Source: SIG673 sp964570105
Lineage (GTDB): Bacteria; Bacillota; Clostridia; Oscillospirales; CAG-272
DNA length: 14,336 nucleotides
NCBI GenBank assembly: GCA_964570105.1
Contig: CAZMWM010000045.1
Coordinates: 1-14,336, forward strand
Direction: 5' to 3'
Position numbers and translations under genes: made by a program. The notes beneath the pieces were generated by a model. The model saw nothing but the letters and a program-made list of their open reading frames with translations. It was not told the DNA's origin and did not search any database. Below are positions 6,618-13,702 of the stretch, piece by piece. Positions within the stretch are counted from its first letter, which is position 1. The number at the start of each line of letters is the position of its first letter.

Positions 6618-7505
6618 TTATTCGAGATTTTGAAGCTGCTCGCGTATCTTTTCAAGCAGGTTTTTTATCTCTATGACCTCTTTTGTGAGACGGATATCCG
6701 ATACCTTGGAGCCGATGGTGTTCACCTCTCGGTTTACCTCCTGGAAAAGGAAATCCAGCTTTCTTCCCGTCGCTTCCTCCGAGGACATAGCGTCATAAAA
6801 TGCCGCGAAATGACTGTCCAGGCGCACCAGCTCCTCGTCTATCGCGGTCTTATCCGCGAATATGGCGCACTCTGTGAGGATACGCGCTTGATCCTGCTCG
6901 GCGTTCAGTCCTTCAAGGGCGGCTCGGAGCTTGGTCTCGAGCCGAGTTCTGTAAGCCTCCTGCGCATCGTCGGCGTGGGCGCGGATAAATTCCACGTGCT
7001 CACGCACCGTCTCCATCTTTCCGCACAGATCCGCGCGAAGCTTTTCGCCCTCGCTCCTTCGCATATCCAAAAATGCGCCGAGGGCTTCGTTTAGGACGGG
7101 AAGAAGCGCGTTCCAATCGCTCTCCGTATCCTCATGGGGCGCCTTGACGATGAACACGTCCTTGTTCTGAGCCACGCGCGAAACGCTGATATCGTCCTTA
7201 AGACAGAACGTATCCCTAAGCGTCTCGAGTGCCTTTACGTATTTGGCGGCGTACGCGTTGTTTATAAGTATCTCGGTGTCCTCGGCTTCGACCACGTCAA
7301 TACCGATGAAAACATTCAATTTACCTCGGGTTATACCGTTCTGCTGGATATACGACCTTACTCTTTCCTCGAGAAAGCCGTATGAGAACGGAGCCTTTAC
7401 GGAACAGTCGAAAAAGCGGTTATTTACGGATCTTATCTCCACCGTATAATCCTTTCCGCCGAAGGCTCCCGTGGCTTTGCCGTAAGCGGTCATACTGTAT
7501 GCCAT
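6618..7505 (-). CDS. yicC: YicC/YloC family endoribonuclease
   Basis: Members of this family (YicC in E. coli, YloC in B. subtilis) are reported as stress-linked endoribonucleases acting on mRNA or small RNA. The protein begins MAYSMTAYGKA, has the family segment YTVEIRSVNNRFFD, and ends with the hallmark LDFLFQEVNREVNTIGSKV followed by IKNLLEKIREQLQNLE. At 295 residues it has the usual length. A longer frame beginning at 7547 adds 14 residues without family similarity; the ATG at 7505 has GGAAAGGA 11 nt upstream and matches family N termini. It is the first gene of the cluster and lies 115 nt downstream of a near-consensus promoter. Confidence 0.95.
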   Translation of the reverse strand: MAYSMTAYGKATGAFGGKDYTVEIRSVNNRFFDCSVKAPFSYGFLEERVRSYIQQNGITRGKLNVFIGIDVVEAEDTEILINNAYAAKYVKALETLRDTFCLKDDISVSRVAQNKDVFIVKAPHEDTESDWNALLPVLNEALGAFLDMRRSEGEKLRADLCGKMETVREHVEFIRAHADDAQEAYRTRLETKLRAALEGLNAEQDQARILTECAIFADKTAIDEELVRLDSHFAAFYDAMSSEEATGRKLDFLFQEVNREVNTIGSKVSDIRLTKEVIEIKNLLEKIREQLQNLE

Positions 7506-7626
7506 GATGTAAAAAATCCTTTCCCCGCGCCGATAAGCGCAGAACAAAGCGGATGACGCACCTTTTCACTGTGGGAACGGGGCGTCGGGATGCGAGCTTA
7601 CCGATACGGTAGCCGCGCCTGTAAAT

Positions 7627-7656
7627 ATGATACTACTTTTTGAGGGGCAATGTCAA
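7627..7656 (-). promoter_or_regulatory. Promoter for the yicC-remA-gmk-rpoZ-priA-def-fmt cluster
   Basis: On the minus strand TTGACA (7651-7656) and TATCAT (7627-7632) are 18 nt apart: a perfect -35 and a five-of-six -10. Transcription would start near 7620, leaving a leader of about 115 nt before yicC. No promoter this strong is evident between the downstream genes, which fits one long operon. Confidence 0.72.
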
Positions 7657-7660
7657 GGCT

Positions 7661-7680
7661 TTGTTCACAATTGTTTACAA
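7661..7680. repeat. Tandem 10-nt palindromic motif abutting the yicC promoter
   Basis: ttgttcacaa and ttgtttacaa lie end to end with one mismatch, and together form an imperfect palindrome centred on acaattgt. They sit four bases upstream of the -35 box of the yicC promoter, one helical turn apart, as expected for a regulator binding site or an AT-rich UP-like element. TTGTTCACA also loosely resembles a DnaA box. The binding factor is unknown. Confidence 0.4.
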
Positions 7681-7770
7681 TTTCAATATCGCTTGCCGAG
7701 CTGTTGGTGCTGGTTGAGTTTTCCCCTTTATGCGGATATACGGACGACTTGTGTGCGATGGGGAGGTGTC

Positions 7771-7790
7771 GAAAATTAAGGAAAATTAAG
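7771..7790. repeat. Exact 10-nt tandem repeat
   Basis: gaaaattaag occurs twice with no gap, about 36 nt upstream of the tRNA -35 box. The segment is AT-rich and may act as a curved or UP-element-like sequence for the tRNA promoter; nothing else supports a function. Confidence 0.4.
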
Positions 7791-7825
7791 ATAAGAGAAA
7801 ATTTTGATTTTTTTCCGAAAAGCCC

Positions 7826-7854
7826 TTGACAAACCGATAGAAAGGTGCTATAAT
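7826..7854 (+). promoter_or_regulatory. Consensus promoter of tRNA-Arg
   Basis: TTGACA (7826-7831) and TATAAT (7849-7854) are both perfect and are separated by exactly 17 nt, 28 nt before the tRNA. This is a very strong vegetative promoter, as expected for a stable RNA. Confidence 0.93.
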
Positions 7855-7882
7855 AACTAAGCACGTTGGGAATACGTGTGAT

Positions 7883-7959
7883 GCGCCCGTAGCTCAGTTG
7901 GATAGAGTGTTTGGCTACGAACCAAAAGGTCGTGGGTTCGAATCCCGCTGGGCGCGCCA
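7883..7959 (+). tRNA. tRNA-Arg (anticodon ACG)
   Basis: The 77-nt sequence folds as a full cloverleaf. The acceptor stem is GCGCCCG with TGGGCGC (one G-U), followed by discriminator G and an encoded CCA end (7957-7959). The anticodon stem TTTGG/CCAAA encloses the loop CTACGAA, giving anticodon ACG, which after A34-to-inosine editing reads CGU, CGC and CGA. The T arm is GTGGG, loop TTCGAAT, CCCGC. It has its own promoter and terminator and so appears to be a single-gene transcript. Confidence 0.98.
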
Positions 7960-7962
7960 TAA

Positions 7963-7989
7963 AAGCAAGTCGTTTGGCTTGCTTTTTTT
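7963..7989 (+). terminator. Intrinsic terminator after tRNA-Arg
   Basis: aagcaag (7963-7969) pairs with cttgctt (7978-7984), extendable by two G-U/C-G pairs into the loop, and a run of seven T (7983-7989) follows. It lies four bases after the CCA end. Confidence 0.88.
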
Positions 7990-8006
7990 GTTTTTCCTTG
8001 AAAGTG

Positions 8007-8102
8007 TAAGCTCCGTTACTTGGTAACCCATAAGCTCCAAACGGCATATCCTGCGAATGGTTAGACGGTCTTGGGCGAACGGTACCGTCCGAGTGCCGTT
8101 CG
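8007..8102 (+). promoter_or_regulatory. Structured leader upstream of murA
   Basis: taagctcc is repeated at 8007-8014 and 8031-8038, flanking a gttac-ttg-gtaac hairpin (8015-8027). Further on, cgaacgg (8076-8082) pairs with ccgttcg (8096-8102) just before the murA ribosome site. I found no convincing -35/-10 pair for murA, so the promoter is undetermined; it may use tRNA read-through or a weak promoter. Confidence 0.3.
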
Positions 8103-8126
8103 GTTTCGTACGGAGGTGACAGGGGA

Positions 8127-9392
8127 ATGAGACGGTATTTTATCCGCGGTGGGCGACCGCTTTACGGTAACGTGGAGGCGCAAGGCTCGAAAAATTCCGC
8201 CGTTGCGGTCATTATGGCGTGTATTGCGGTCAAGGGTAGGGTGCTTTTGAGACGCGTGCCGTCCATATCGGATGTTTCGGACTGTATATCGCTCATCAGA
8301 TGTCTTGGTGCCGAGGTCGAACGTTGCGGAGACGGTATGCTCAGCATCGATTGTACGGAGCTTTCTCATAACGGCGTGCCGGAGACGCTTACGTCAAGAT
8401 TGCGAGCATCCTCGTACCTTATGGGGGCGGAGCTGAGCCGTTTCGGTAGTTGCCGTGTTCCGAAGCTCGGCGGCTGTGCGCTCGGTGCCCGTCCGATAGA
8501 TCTGCATCTGTATGCATTTTCGGCGCTCGGTGCGCGTTCATACGGTGAAGGGGAGGATGGCTCTATCGGATTTCCCGACGGTGTCGGTGTGGGAGGGAGG
8601 ATCGTTTTCCCGAGGATCACCGTCGGCGGAACCGTGAATGCATTGCTTGCGTCCGTTTGCGCTACCGGGGAGACGACATTATCGAATTGCGCAAGAGAGC
8701 CGCACATATGCGATCTTGCGAGCTTTTTAAGCAGATGCGGCGCCAAGATCGACGGGATAGGAACGTCCGAGATGCACGTTTGCGGCGTTGAAGAGCTTCA
8801 CGGCTGTGAATTTACGCTTTCCGGTGATATGATAGAAGCCGGCACTTACCTGATAGCCGGTGCGGCGAGCCGCGGAATAGTGAGCGTCAATGGCATCGAG
8901 AGCGTCCAGCTCGCCGCTCTTTTCGAAGCGCTCGGCGAGATGGGCGCGGAGGTGACCGTGGGGAGGTACGGCGCGGCAGTGAACGGCAGAGGACCTCTGC
9001 GAGCCTGTCATGTACAGACCGAGGAGTACCCCGGATTTCCGACCGATCTTCACCCACCGCTTGCCGTTATGATGAGCGTGGCGAGCGGTGAGAGCAGAAT
9101 GACCGAGGGAATATTTTCATCCGCGCGATTTAAATATCTTGACGGTCTTATGTCTATGGGGATGAGCGCATCGGTGGAAGGAGATACGGTGCGGATAGAG
9201 GGAGGAGGCTCGCTCTTATCGGCAGAGGCGATGGCTACGGATCTGCGCGGAGGTGCCGCACTCGTCATCGCCGCGTTATGCGCCGAGGGAGTGAGCGTGA
9301 TAAGCGGCGTGGAGTACATCGAAAGAGGGTATTCTTTCCTTCCGGAGAAGCTTCGTGCGCTCGGTGCGGATATCACCGTCTCGGACGGATGA
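8127..9392 (+). CDS. murA: UDP-N-acetylglucosamine 1-carboxyvinyltransferase
   Basis: MurA transfers enolpyruvate from PEP to UDP-GlcNAc, the first committed step of peptidoglycan synthesis, in the cytoplasm. The 421-residue protein keeps the family residues: Lys22-Asn23 (GSKNSAV), the loop Cys117 (GGCALGARPID, the residue alkylated by fosfomycin), the substrate-binding Asp307 (YPGFPTDL), and Arg374 (TDLRGGAAL). The middle segment NCAREPHICDLASFL is typical. Near residues 328-336 it reads GIFSSARFKY where most MurAs have an ENRFMH-like segment, so it is moderately divergent and could be a second-type paralogue (MurA2/MurZ); one window cannot decide. A strong GGAGGTGA lies 7 nt before the ATG. 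It stands alone on the plus strand between tRNA-Arg and a convergent operon. Confidence 0.93.
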   Translation: MRRYFIRGGRPLYGNVEAQGSKNSAVAVIMACIAVKGRVLLRRVPSISDVSDCISLIRCLGAEVERCGDGMLSIDCTELSHNGVPETLTSRLRASSYLMGAELSRFGSCRVPKLGGCALGARPIDLHLYAFSALGARSYGEGEDGSIGFPDGVGVGGRIVFPRITVGGTVNALLASVCATGETTLSNCAREPHICDLASFLSRCGAKIDGIGTSEMHVCGVEELHGCEFTLSGDMIEAGTYLIAGAASRGIVSVNGIESVQLAALFEALGEMGAEVTVGRYGAAVNGRGPLRACHVQTEEYPGFPTDLHPPLAVMMSVASGESRMTEGIFSSARFKYLDGLMSMGMSASVEGDTVRIEGGGSLLSAEAMATDLRGGAALVIAALCAEGVSVISGVEYIERGYSFLPEKLRALGADITVSDG

Positions 9393-9411
9393 TGAGAGAG
9401 GAGAACGCACA

Positions 9412-9444
9412 AAAGCTCCGATGACCGTCATTCATCGGAGCTTT
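9412..9444. terminator. Bidirectional hairpin between murA and trxB
   Basis: Thirteen bases (9412-9424) pair perfectly with 9432-9444 around a 7-nt loop. The stem begins with AAA and ends with TTT, so each direction has a short T-run. It lies between two convergent genes, 19 nt after the murA stop and 28 nt after the trxB stop, the expected place for a shared terminator. Confidence 0.85.
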
Positions 9445-9472
9445 CGCTGTGTCGTATTCGGGTGTGTATATC

Positions 9473-10396
9473 TCAACTGTTCTGTCCGTCAAGATAGCGG
9501 CAAGCCGCAACTGCAGCGACCGTGCCGTCGGCTGTGGCGGTGGTTATCTGGCGTATCGTCTTGGCTCTGCAGTCTCCGGCAACGAAAACACCGGGAGTTT
9601 GCGTATTACAGCTCTCGTTTGATGCTATATAGCCTTGTGCATCCAGTGAACAGACAGCCGTGAACGGTGCGTTTTCCGGGATAAGCCCGATAGCGACGAA
9701 CAAGCCGTCGGTCTCGAGCCGTGTATGCGTGCCGTGGGCGGTATCGCTTAAGAGTATCGATGTGATCTGCTCCCCGTCGCTCTCTATCCCTTCGACGACC
9801 GTGTTGAATATCACGTTGACGTTCTTTAACTGTGAAAGCTTGGATATGAGCTTGCTCTCGCCTGTAAGAGTAGCGAGATTTTGTATCACGGTCACATTCG
9901 CGCACACATCCGCAAGATGCAACGCTTCCTGTAGCGCGGAGTTTCCGCCGCCGACGACGCAAACGCGCTTTCCGGAGTAAAACGCGCCGTCACATACCGC
10001 GCAATATGATATGGGGTGCTCATCTTCGTCCGCAAGTCCCAAGGTGCGGTGCTTGGAGCCTGAAGCTATTATTACGCTTCTTGCGCGATACTCTCCGTAT
10101 TCGCCCTTAAGCACCTTGATATCGCCATCCGTATCCACCGAGGTCACGGTGTCAAAATCAAGTCTTGCGCCGAGCGCTTCGGCTTGCTCCGAGAGCTTGC
10201 AGGCAAGCTCGTTTCCGCTTATGCTCGGAAACCCGGGATAATTTTCTATCTTCGGGGATCTTGCCATCTGTCCGCCGATACCTTCTTTTTCAAGGATGAT
10301 GACGCTTTTATTCGCCCTTCCTGCGTAGATAGCGGCGGTAAGCCCTGCAGGACCTGCTCCGACTATCGCGATATCGTAGATATTACCGTTGTCCAT
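9473..10396 (-). CDS. trxB: Thioredoxin reductase-like flavoprotein lacking the NADPH-phosphate motif
   Basis: This 307-residue FAD enzyme should reduce a CxxC redoxin. It has the FAD-binding VGAGPAGLTAA (12-22), GGQM (41-44), the redox-active CAVCDGAF (132-139), the nucleotide-binding VGGGNSALQEAL (148-159), and the C-terminal FAD motif GDCRAKTIRQ (274-283). The HRRxxxR motif that grips the 2'-phosphate of NADPH in standard TrxB is replaced by QNLATLTGES (172-181), so NADH or another donor is likely; GxGxxA is retained, which argues against a purely ferredoxin-dependent type. It follows nrdD by 43 nt and has GAGGTGAT 8 nt before the ATG. From context its electron acceptor may be the redoxin domain fused to NrdD. 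Confidence 0.93.
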   Translation of the reverse strand: MDNGNIYDIAIVGAGPAGLTAAIYAGRANKSVIILEKEGIGGQMARSPKIENYPGFPSISGNELACKLSEQAEALGARLDFDTVTSVDTDGDIKVLKGEYGEYRARSVIIASGSKHRTLGLADEDEHPISYCAVCDGAFYSGKRVCVVGGGNSALQEALHLADVCANVTVIQNLATLTGESKLISKLSQLKNVNVIFNTVVEGIESDGEQITSILLSDTAHGTHTRLETDGLFVAIGLIPENAPFTAVCSLDAQGYIASNESCNTQTPGVFVAGDCRAKTIRQITTATADGTVAAVAACRYLDGQNS

Positions 10397-10439
10397 CGTT
10401 TGGGATCACCTCGTTTTTTTCTTGTGAGCATACCCACGG

Positions 10440-12845
10440 TCATTTGGCGACGGTGCTGAGGGCATTCTCCGCAAAGCCTCTGATGTTTGAAACGTTCTGG
10501 TATTTTTCCGTTCCGTTCTCGCTTATAACGACAAGCGTCGGTGCCTGCTTTATACCGTATTCGTTCACAAGTGCGCGATTTTCCGCTTCGTCCGCGTATA
10601 TCGTTTCGTATTCCGCTCCGGCTTGGTCGAGAAATCTTTTTGCCGCCTTGCAATTGGGGCAGGTATGCGTTGCGAACAGGAGCATACGGGGAGCGTTCTC
10701 CGATATCCCGTCCTCACACTGCGAGGCGTCCGCATCCGCAAACGAGTTCTTGAGCGTGGGATGATTTTCGAGCGAACGGTCTATATTGTATACCAACCTA
10801 TCCTTAAATTCCTGTGCTTTTCCGTCGTTCCAATTCTGTACCGGACGGTAATATCCGGTTATACGGCTGTACACCTCCGCACGTGCTCCGCAATGAGGGC
10901 AGAGCTTGACCTCGCCGGCGAGGTAGCCGTGAGTCGGGCATATGGAATACGTGGGCGAGAGAGTGTAATACGGCAGCTTGTAATTATCGGCGATCTTCTT
11001 AACGAGCGCCGCCGCACTCTTCCAGCTCGGAAGCTTTTCTCCGAGGAATGCATGGAACACCGTTCCCGAGGTATACAGCACCTGGATGGGATCCTGTATA
11101 TCGAGCGCTTCGAAGATGTCGTCGGTGTATCCGACGGGAAGATTTGAGGAATTGGTGTAATAGGGAACTCCGCTGTCCTCCGAGGCGGTAATGATATCGG
11201 GATAACGCTTCTTATCGTGCTTTGCAAGACGATAAGAGGTGGATTCCGCGGGCGTCGCTTCAAGGTTATAAAGGTCGCCGTATTCCTCCTGATAGTCGGA
11301 CAGACGTGCCCTCATATGCTCGAGCACCTCGGCTGTGAAGCGCTGAGTCTCCGGATGCGTCATATCCTTTCTTATCCATCTTGCGTTCAGTCCCGCTTCG
11401 TTCATTCCGACAAGTCCTATGGTGGAGAAATGATTTTCGAACGAAGCCAGATAACGCTTGGTGTACGGATAGAGACCTTCCTCGAACAGCTTGGTTATGA
11501 CCGTCCGCTTTGTCTTGAGCGAACGCGCCGATATATCCATTATCTTATCCAGACGCTTGTAAAATTCCTCCGGAGTGCTCGAAAGATACGCTATCCTCGG
11601 CATATTTATCGTTACGACGCCGATAGAGCCGGTGCTCTCGCCGCTTCCGAAAAATCCGCCGGTCTTTTTGCGAAGCTCCCGCAGATCCAGACGCAGACGG
11701 CAGCACATACTCCGTATATCCGAGGGCTGCATATCGGAATTGACGTAATTTGAAAAATAAGGCGTTCCGTACTTCGAGGTCATCTCGAACAGCAGCTTGT
11801 TGTTCTCCGTCTCCGACCAATCGAAATCACGCGTTATCGAATAGGTGGGTATCGGGTATTGGAAGCCTCGTCCGTTCGCATCGCCCTCGATCATGGTCTC
11901 GATGAACGCGCGGTTTATCATATCCATCTCGGGCTTGCAATCCTTGTACTTGAAGTCCATCTCCTTGCCGCCGACTATCGCGTTAAGCTCCGCAAGGTCG
12001 TCCGGCACGGTCCAGTCAAGCGTTATGTTCGAGAAGGGAGCCTGAGTTCCCCAACGGGACGGTGTGTTCACGCCGTAGATGAAGGATTCGATGCATTTTT
12101 TGACCTGAGGATACGAAAGCGCGTCCGTCTTTACGAACGGGGCAAGATACGTGTCAAAGGATGAGAAGGCTTGAGCGCCCGCCCATTCGTTCTGCATTAT
12201 TCCGAGAAAGTTTACCATCTGATTGCAGAGCGTTGAAAGATGCTTCGCGGGAGCTGAGGTGATCTTACCGGTTATTCCGCCAAGCCCCTCGGTTATCAGC
12301 TGCTTCAGCGACCAGCCGGCGCAATATCCGGTGAGCATGGAAAGATCGTGAAGGTGTATGTCCGCGTTGCGGTGAGCGTTGGCTATCTCGTCGTCGTATA
12401 TCTCGGAGAGCCAATAGTTGGCGGTTATCGCTCCGGAGTTTGAAAGGATAAGACCTCCGACGGAATAGGTGACGGTGGAGTTCTCCTTTACGCGCCAATC
12501 GTTGATCTTTACGTAATTATCCACTATCTCCTTGTAATCAAGTATGGTGGACTTCATATTACGGAGCTTTTCGCGCTGTCTGCGGTAGAGGATATAAGCC
12601 TTAGCCACGTCCGCATAGCCTGCCTGAACGAGTACGGTCTCGGCGCTGTCCTGTATATCCTCGACCGCGATAAGACCGTCTCTTATCTTCGGCTCGAAGT
12701 CTGCCGTGACCTTGAGGGCTATGAAGTCTATCACTGATCTGTTGTACTGCTTGTCAAGCGCATCGAAGGCGTGCTCGATGGCGCCGGATATCTTGCAGAT
12801 GTCGAAATCCGTTATGCTTCCGTCTCTTTTTTGTACCTGATACAT
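10440..12845 (-). CDS. nrdD: Anaerobic ribonucleoside-triphosphate reductase fused to a glutaredoxin-like domain
   Basis: Class III NrdD reduces ribonucleotides to deoxyribonucleotides without oxygen, using a glycyl radical installed by NrdG. The 801-residue protein has an N-terminal ATP-cone (about 2-92; VQKRDGSITDFD), the ten-stranded barrel (about 100-630) with Cys175 in LTGYCAGW and the Cys381-Cys382 pair in RSMCCRLRLD, a metal site of Cys636, His639, Cys649 and Cys652, and the radical loop RITGYYRPVQNWN with Gly664. In typical NrdD the protein ends soon after this glycine. Here a linker (about 693-720) leads to an extra domain (721-801) beginning MLLFATHTCPNCKAAKRFL, with a CPNC redox pair (729-732) and a cis-Pro segment QAPTLVV, recognisable as glutaredoxin/thioredoxin-like. 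The fused domain probably delivers electrons to the active site (inference). GAAAGGA lies 15 nt before the ATG. Confidence 0.96.
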   Translation of the reverse strand: MYQVQKRDGSITDFDICKISGAIEHAFDALDKQYNRSVIDFIALKVTADFEPKIRDGLIAVEDIQDSAETVLVQAGYADVAKAYILYRRQREKLRNMKSTILDYKEIVDNYVKINDWRVKENSTVTYSVGGLILSNSGAITANYWLSEIYDDEIANAHRNADIHLHDLSMLTGYCAGWSLKQLITEGLGGITGKITSAPAKHLSTLCNQMVNFLGIMQNEWAGAQAFSSFDTYLAPFVKTDALSYPQVKKCIESFIYGVNTPSRWGTQAPFSNITLDWTVPDDLAELNAIVGGKEMDFKYKDCKPEMDMINRAFIETMIEGDANGRGFQYPIPTYSITRDFDWSETENNKLLFEMTSKYGTPYFSNYVNSDMQPSDIRSMCCRLRLDLRELRKKTGGFFGSGESTGSIGVVTINMPRIAYLSSTPEEFYKRLDKIMDISARSLKTKRTVITKLFEEGLYPYTKRYLASFENHFSTIGLVGMNEAGLNARWIRKDMTHPETQRFTAEVLEHMRARLSDYQEEYGDLYNLEATPAESTSYRLAKHDKKRYPDIITASEDSGVPYYTNSSNLPVGYTDDIFEALDIQDPIQVLYTSGTVFHAFLGEKLPSWKSAAALVKKIADNYKLPYYTLSPTYSICPTHGYLAGEVKLCPHCGARAEVYSRITGYYRPVQNWNDGKAQEFKDRLVYNIDRSLENHPTLKNSFADADASQCEDGISENAPRMLLFATHTCPNCKAAKRFLDQAGAEYETIYADEAENRALVNEYGIKQAPTLVVISENGTEKYQNVSNIRGFAENALSTVAK

Positions 12846-12883
12846 TTTTCTGTATACCGATCCTTTCCTTTGCGTATCTGCGT

Positions 12884-12912
12884 CAGATCTTCTTTGTCAG
12901 ATCTGTTTTTTT
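12884..12912 (+). terminator. Plus-strand terminator-like hairpin between nrdG and nrdD
   Basis: cagatct (12884-12890) pairs with agatctg (12899-12905), followed on the plus strand by seven T (12906-12912). It is oriented against the operon, with no plus-strand gene upstream to terminate. On the nrd mRNA it forms a 7-bp hairpin preceded by an A-run. It may limit antisense transcription or mark an RNA processing site. Confidence 0.45.
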
Positions 12913-12920
12913 GACTTTGA

Positions 12921-13607
12921 TCATACGCCGCGCAAGGCGGCATTCGGAACTGCGCGTCGCGCGACGTTCAGAAACGTCTCAAGCTCCGTTATGCTCGGTG
13001 GGGTGAGACGCCGTTCTTTTTCAAGAAGGTCGCCCGTGTCCCTAAAGCACTGTATATAGTATCTCTCGGCGCCGCGTATCCATTCGGCTATGCCCGATAT
13101 ATCGCTCTCATCGTGCAGCTCGTGCACCGCGGTCGTGCGAAATTCGTACTCGACGTCTCCGCGCATCAGCAGCTTTATGCTTTCGCTTACCTTATCCGCG
13201 CAGTCGATACCGGTGACGCTCCGATACTTTTCCGGAGAGCTTTTTATATCCATGGCGACGTAGTCGACAAGCCCCAAGTCAAGTATCTCCCCGAGACGTG
13301 ACGGATACGTTCCGTTGGTGTCCAGCTTTACCGCAAATCCGCGAGCCTTGATCTCCCTGAGAAAACGGACGGTATCCTCCTGCATCAGCGGCTCGCCGCC
13401 GCTTACCGCGACGCCGTCCAAAAGTCCGACGCGCCTGTCAAGAAACGAAAAAAAAGCTTCCTCGGACAGCTGCTCGCGATCTCCGAGGACGAGCGAAGGA
13501 TTGTGACAGTAAGGGCATCGCAGGTCGCAACCGCGGGTAAAGACCGTGCAGGCGATCCTTCCCGGAAAATCGAGAAGGGTATTCTTCATAAGTCCGCCAA
13601 GTAGCAT
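12921..13607 (-). CDS. nrdG: Anaerobic ribonucleotide reductase activating protein (radical SAM)
   Basis: NrdG uses a [4Fe-4S] cluster and S-adenosylmethionine to make the glycyl radical on NrdD. The 228-residue form begins MLLGGLMKNTLLDFPGRIACTVF, matching family N termini, followed by the cluster motif CDLRCPYC (Cys27, Cys31, Cys34) and the SAM-binding VSGGEPL. The reading frame stays open to a TTG at 13712 with a membrane-like stretch, but that TTG is the -35 box of the promoter and transcription should begin near 13677, so the extension is not real. GGGAG lies 13 nt before the chosen ATG. It belongs to the subfamily of about 230 residues common in anaerobes rather than the short E. coli form. 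nrdD follows after a 75-nt gap. Confidence 0.94.
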   Translation of the reverse strand: MLLGGLMKNTLLDFPGRIACTVFTRGCDLRCPYCHNPSLVLGDREQLSEEAFFSFLDRRVGLLDGVAVSGGEPLMQEDTVRFLREIKARGFAVKLDTNGTYPSRLGEILDLGLVDYVAMDIKSSPEKYRSVTGIDCADKVSESIKLLMRGDVEYEFRTTAVHELHDESDISGIAEWIRGAERYYIQCFRDTGDLLEKERRLTPPSITELETFLNVARRAVPNAALRGV

Positions 13608-13654
13608 ATATAGCAGAACGCTCCCGGTAAAAAAATACGCCGACATCATAAAAA

Positions 13655-13702
13655 ACACAATATATCGTGTTTTCAGCGTGACCATTATACTATATAATCT
13701 GC
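13655..13702 (-). promoter_or_regulatory. Tandem NrdR boxes over the nrd promoter
   Basis: acacaatatatcgtgt (13655-13670) matches the NrdR-box consensus acaCwAtATaTwGtgt at 15 of 16 positions, and the flanking bases extend the palindrome to 18 nt with one mismatched pair. A weaker second box at 13687-13702 matches 12 of 16. Their centres are 32 bp apart (16-bp gap), the standard NrdR spacing of three helical turns. Box 2 overlaps the -10 and spacer, and box 1 lies just after the start site, so NrdR binding would block transcription when dATP is plentiful. The consensus is from memory. Confidence 0.85.

Larger units (their letters stand above)
7506..7882. other. Divergent promoter region between yicC and tRNA-Arg
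   Basis: This 377-nt gap has no gene. It carries a minus-strand promoter for the yicC cluster (7627-7656), a repeated 10-nt palindromic motif just upstream of it (7661-7680), an exact tandem repeat of gaaaattaag (7771-7790), an AT-rich stretch, and a plus-strand promoter for the tRNA (7826-7854). The minus-strand frame covering much of it is an artefact of the tRNA. Confidence 0.75.

Noticed and set aside
6285..7094. 269-codon plus-strand frame
   Set aside because: It is antisense to remA and yicC, both clear family members, and resembles no family.
7598..8047. 149-codon minus-strand frame containing RPAGFEPTTF
   Set aside because: It is antisense to tRNA-Arg; this peptide is a well-known false ORF produced by reverse-strand tRNA genes, and the frame also spans two promoters and a terminator.
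10623..11147. 174-codon plus-strand frame
   Set aside because: It lies antisense to nrdD, whose reading is unambiguous; the translation has no recognisable domain.
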